Under the pieces are notes generated by a model. The model ran no database searches and was not told the origin of the DNA. It was given only the letters and a program-made list of their open reading frames with translations. The position numbers were made by a program, and so were the translations under genes. From a virus, in IMG/VR virus record IMGVR_UViG_3300042879_000502, positions 1 through 23,705 of that record: a DNA stretch of 23,705 bases; one strand, given 5' to 3'. Every line of letters begins with the position of its first letter. The stretch's first letter is position 1. Below are positions 20,871 through 23,705 of this stretch, piece by piece.

Positions 20871-23705
20871 ATGAGTTATTTACGCATTCCCAAAGTTCGA
20901 GTTGTTATATCCAAACTCGTAGAGCGCATAGCCTACGATCCGTTTGGCATCTTTGGCAGCACCAATCCCCAAGACTACATTACTATTACAGCCAATAGGC
21001 CAACCCTGAGTGCCATAAAAGGATTTGCCGATCCGTTTAGCAGTCTGGATACCATAGTATTTAAATACCTGGCTGGTCGTCGCATAACAGATTCGGTTAC
21101 CATCAATGATGCAACCATAGTACAGTTTGTAACTGCAGTTCTTAGACAAATTTCAGATACAACCATCTTTGTTGACAGACCTTTTCTGTTGCAAATTCCA
21201 GCCACGCTCCGAGACAGTATTAGTCTCAACGATGCCGACATTAGATTTGTTCGCCTGCGTGATCAGAAACCACAAGACAGTATTGACGTAGCTGATACAT
21301 TCAGACGTACCATTAGCGCCTATAGAGTATTTGCCGATGCTGTTGGCATGATTGATAACTTTACGCTCATAGACGGCAGCACTTATACCCTGGACAAGGG
21401 CATTTACGAATTCTTAACCGTAGGTTCAGACATACCAGTACGAGTCAGCAACAATGCCGCAGAAAACATAGCATTTTTTGCCAACAAAGTGTTGTTGTCT
21501 GATCCTGAGGTAACTGATCGAGTTGCAAAATATCTGGATAAACAGTTAGATAGTAATGATCAGCCTGTGACTGATGCAGCTGCTTTATGGAACAACAAAG
21601 TTCTAGCAGACGTATTTAATCTAACCAGTGCTGATACACGCTATGCTATTAAATCCGCAGCCGATAGCTTTGATGTTAGTCTAGAAGCTCTGGCGTTTGT
21701 GTTCTTAAAATCTCTGGCTGATACGGCCAGCATGATAGACAATCTGGATCTGGGCGATCAATTAGTATACAGCTCCATAAAAGATCTAGACGATGCCTTT
21801 GATCAGTTTGATAACGCAGATTTTTACATAGTTAAAACTGCCAATACAGATTCTGTTACACAGGCCGATACTGATAGTATACAGTTTACTAAAGGCCTGC
21901 AATCAGATTTTAGTCTGGGCAGCATAATCAACAGTTACTACATAAACAAAGGTCTAACTGAATCAGCTGAAATATCTGAAGTGTTGCGTATACTCAGACC
22001 CTATGTCTATACCGATACAGTTACTATTACCGATGTACTTTCAGGAGCCTTAACTAGAAACAGATACTTTTTTGATACTGTGGGTGCAGCCGATCTAGAA
22101 CTTTTAGATGAAAGCGATGAAACTGCAGTACAACTACTAGATGGTATTAATAGATTACTCATAGGTAAACGCAATACTGATACAGCTAGTCCTAGTGACT
22201 ATTTGGCCAGAGCCGCAAACTATAAGAGATACCCATATCAGGGGTTTACCAGCACTGCTGTTACCGCCGAGTCTAGCCTACAACAGCTGGGCATAGGCCT
22301 TAACACTGGGGTATATCAGAGCATACCACTGTTACGAACCAACTTAATTTATTTTAGTGAACAATTTGGTGCGGCTAACTATTGGGAACGTACCAATGTC
22401 AGTGTGGACAGTGATGCCATAAATCATCCAGATTTATTTTATAGTTCAACGGCCATATTGTATGACAGCAGCTATGAAGCTGCCAACATCATGGAAATCT
22501 TCGAAGGCTACCAGTACAGAAATCCAGCTGGCCGCGCCTGGTATCGAGAAGCCAAACTAAACAGTCAGACCATCAATGTCAGCGCAGCCGATTTAATCAT
22601 CGAAGATGCTGTAGCCGGACAGCATTTCATAGAAGCCACGGCCGAAGCCGACTTTACAGCTGGTGAACGTTTTGTTTTTGGTGTCAATCTAAAGCAGGCC
22701 GCCCGTCGTTATGTTCGCATAGACGTAGCTGGAGAATATTTCGCAGTATTTGATCTAGACGCTGGCGTAGTTGTAGGCACCAATGCTGACAGTGCTCAGA
22801 TTGGTCGAACTGGCTCAGGTTGGTTCCTGTGTTCGTTAACTGCCCGATTGCCTGATTTTACTCGCGATCCACTGGAAGAACTAAAGGTATTAGATCTACT
22901 ATTAAATAGTCCAGACAACCCCCGAGCCATTAGCCGGTTTGCTTTAACTGCCAGCACTCGAGCCCAGACCATACGTATTAGTGCTGTAGAAAATTCATCT
23001 TTCAATACAGTATATACTGGCACTGGAACTGGTGCCTTCTATGCCTGGGGAGCTCAGTTAGAAATTGGTGACCAGGTTGAATTTGAACTTAGCAGTCTGA
23101 CCTATATTAAAACTGCTGGCGGACAGCTAAGTCGTTATGGATTTAATATTAATCCGGCGGATAATGATAGATTGTTTGTGGGTAGTCTGCATCGTCATAG
23201 AGATATCTGGCCAACCCGTTTACATAATGACGAGCGTGAACGTGTTGATTTCCTAATAACCAGCAAGTATGCGGATACAGCACTGCCTACAGAACGCAAA
23301 GCATTGACCGTAACCAGAGCAGTTAAACTGGATCAGAACCTAGAATTTAGTGGCACTACAGTCCTGGCCGGAACAGACAGTGAAGTTGTATTTGTTGGTG
23401 GCACGGCTAACATAGTCAAGGGCAGCGATCCAAGCGAAAGTCTGCAACGATTTATAAACATAGGAGCCAAACGAGGTTATAACGACGATCCGGCCTATAG
23501 TACTAGCTGGACTCGTACCAACCTGTTGACCTATAGCGAAGATTTTAGACCCGAACCATGGTTAAAAAGCAATGTAAGTGTATTCCGTAGCCCACTATTG
23601 ACTTCGGGTAACCTACCTTATAGAAGTACAACCTATGATGCCAATCAGGTATATGAAATTTTTGACATACCTAAACCCAATACCTATTATGTTGATCGCT
23701 GGTAC
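20871..23705 (+). CDS. Large tail fibre/adhesin-like protein, 3' end missing
   Basis: The frame from ATG 20871 is open to the window edge, 945 codons without a stop. Residues about 33-445 hold many short motifs of the form D-[ST]-[VI]-x-[IVL]-x-D (for example ITDSVTINDA, LRDSISLNDA, YTDTVTITDV) spaced about 20-40 residues apart. Residues about 488-745 form a beta-sandwich module common in phage tail fibres, opening with RTNLIYFSEQFGAANYWERT and closing with AFYAWGAQLEIG. A second copy begins at about 881 (RTNLLTYSEDF, then WLKSNVSV) and runs off the edge. Such modules resemble carbohydrate-binding folds, so binding host surface glycans is plausible. It is preceded by the small 20526 protein, with a hairpin over its ribosome-binding site. 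No signal peptide is seen. Total length and C-terminus are unknown. Confidence 0.8.
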   Translation, partial: MSYLRIPKVRVVISKLVERIAYDPFGIFGSTNPQDYITITANRPTLSAIKGFADPFSSLDTIVFKYLAGRRITDSVTINDATIVQFVTAVLRQISDTTIFVDRPFLLQIPATLRDSISLNDADIRFVRLRDQKPQDSIDVADTFRRTISAYRVFADAVGMIDNFTLIDGSTYTLDKGIYEFLTVGSDIPVRVSNNAAENIAFFANKVLLSDPEVTDRVAKYLDKQLDSNDQPVTDAAALWNNKVLADVFNLTSADTRYAIKSAADSFDVSLEALAFVFLKSLADTASMIDNLDLGDQLVYSSIKDLDDAFDQFDNADFYIVKTANTDSVTQADTDSIQFTKGLQSDFSLGSIINSYYINKGLTESAEISEVLRILRPYVYTDTVTITDVLSGALTRNRYFFDTVGAADLELLDESDETAVQLLDGINRLLIGKRNTDTASPSDYLARAANYKRYPYQGFTSTAVTAESSLQQLGIGLNTGVYQSIPLLRTNLIYFSEQFGAANYWERTNVSVDSDAINHPDLFYSSTAILYDSSYEAANIMEIFEGYQYRNPAGRAWYREAKLNSQTINVSAADLIIEDAVAGQHFIEATAEADFTAGERFVFGVNLKQAARRYVRIDVAGEYFAVFDLDAGVVVGTNADSAQIGRTGSGWFLCSLTARLPDFTRDPLEELKVLDLLLNSPDNPRAISRFALTASTRAQTIRISAVENSSFNTVYTGTGTGAFYAWGAQLEIGDQVEFELSSLTYIKTAGGQLSRYGFNINPADNDRLFVGSLHRHRDIWPTRLHNDERERVDFLITSKYADTALPTERKALTVTRAVKLDQNLEFSGTTVLAGTDSEVVFVGGTANIVKGSDPSESLQRFINIGAKRGYNDDPAYSTSWTRTNLLTYSEDFRPEPWLKSNVSVFRSPLLTSGNLPYRSTTYDANQVYEIFDIPKPNTYYVDRWY
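20967..22205 (+). repeat. Degenerate Asp-rich protein repeats in the fibre-like gene
   Basis: Encodes residues about 33-445. About a dozen or more degenerate copies are visible, including ISDTTIFVDRP, PQDSIDVADTF, FADAVGMIDNF, LADTASMIDNL and NTDSVTQADT. The copies are diverged in DNA, so this is an old protein repeat rather than a simple DNA repeat. Confidence 0.55.
22332..23105 (+). other. Carbohydrate-binding-like beta-sandwich module 1 in the fibre gene
   Basis: Encodes residues about 488-745. Opening motif NLIYFSEQFG, inner strands ERFVFGVNLKQAARRYVRID, the GSGWFLCSLTA strand and closing FYAWGAQLEIG match modules repeatedly found in phage tail fibres. Confidence 0.6.
23511..23705 (+). 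other. Carbohydrate-binding-like module 2 in the fibre gene (cut by the window edge)
   Basis: Encodes residues from about 881. RTNLLTYSEDFRPEPWLKSN aligns with the opening of module 1 (RTNLIYFSEQFGAANYWERT). Only about 65 residues are inside the window. Confidence 0.5.

Noticed and set aside
23453-23460. TATAAACA near-match to the late promoter box
   Set aside because: Lies deep inside the fibre gene and differs from the exact box; no start follows.
1-23705. Defence or anti-defence system, toxin-antitoxin, diversity-generating retroelement
   Set aside because: No reverse transcriptase, nuclease, toxin pair or template repeat was recognised; all genes fit tail structure or its close accessories.

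Overview
The window is a contiguous late structural module of a contractile-tailed bacteriophage of the T4-like (marine or cyanophage-type myovirus) lineage. It is coded almost entirely on the + strand. The recognisable proteins are baseplate parts in T4-like order: the end of gp53, a gp27-like hub, a gp5-like spike/hydrolase, a PAAR spike tip, gp25, gp6, a gp7-like wedge protein and gp8. A giant DUF4815-type structural protein, two small conserved neighbours and the start of a very large fibre/adhesin gene follow. The host cannot be identified from this window. GC is moderate, about 44% in a hand-counted gp6 sample and about 32-34% in two local dips. No tRNA, integrase, insertion sequence, CRISPR array or host gene was seen.

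Layout. 1-151: C-terminal end of gp53. 135-4402: the central hub (gp27-like, then a gp5-like spike with an OB fold, a muramidase-like domain, a beta-helix and an extra C-terminal domain that looks like an inactive M15A peptidase). 4404-5876: an accessory cassette of an unrecognised AT-rich protein, a tail-collar fibre protein and a small tail-fibre-assembly-like protein. 5876-6160: PAAR tip. 6179-11750: wedge genes gp25, gp6 and gp7-like, the last with four beta-repeats. 11787-13244: gp8. 13260-20303: DUF4815-type 2347-residue protein. 20296-20864: two small conserved neighbours. 20871 to the window end: a fibre/adhesin gene still open after 945 codons.

The genes are packed tightly. Starts and stops overlap as ATGA or TAATG at 1481, 4964, 5876, 6574, 8436 and 20526, which suggests translational coupling, and no gene-free stretch exceeds 40 bases. 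Three exact copies of the T4 late-promoter box TATAAATA lie just upstream of gp25, gp8 and the 20526 gene, so late transcription is probably re-initiated at three points. The gp25 box is so close to the start codon that the transcript may be leaderless.

Together the products should build the baseplate: a central spike that punctures and locally digests the cell wall, wedges that carry the conformational switch for sheath contraction, and peripheral fibres with carbohydrate-binding-like modules for host recognition. The least ordinary points are the apparently dead peptidase domain on the spike, a beta-module shared by the gp7-like and DUF4815 proteins, the carbohydrate-binding-like insert inside DUF4815, and the Asp-rich repeat region plus paired lectin-like modules in the last gene.
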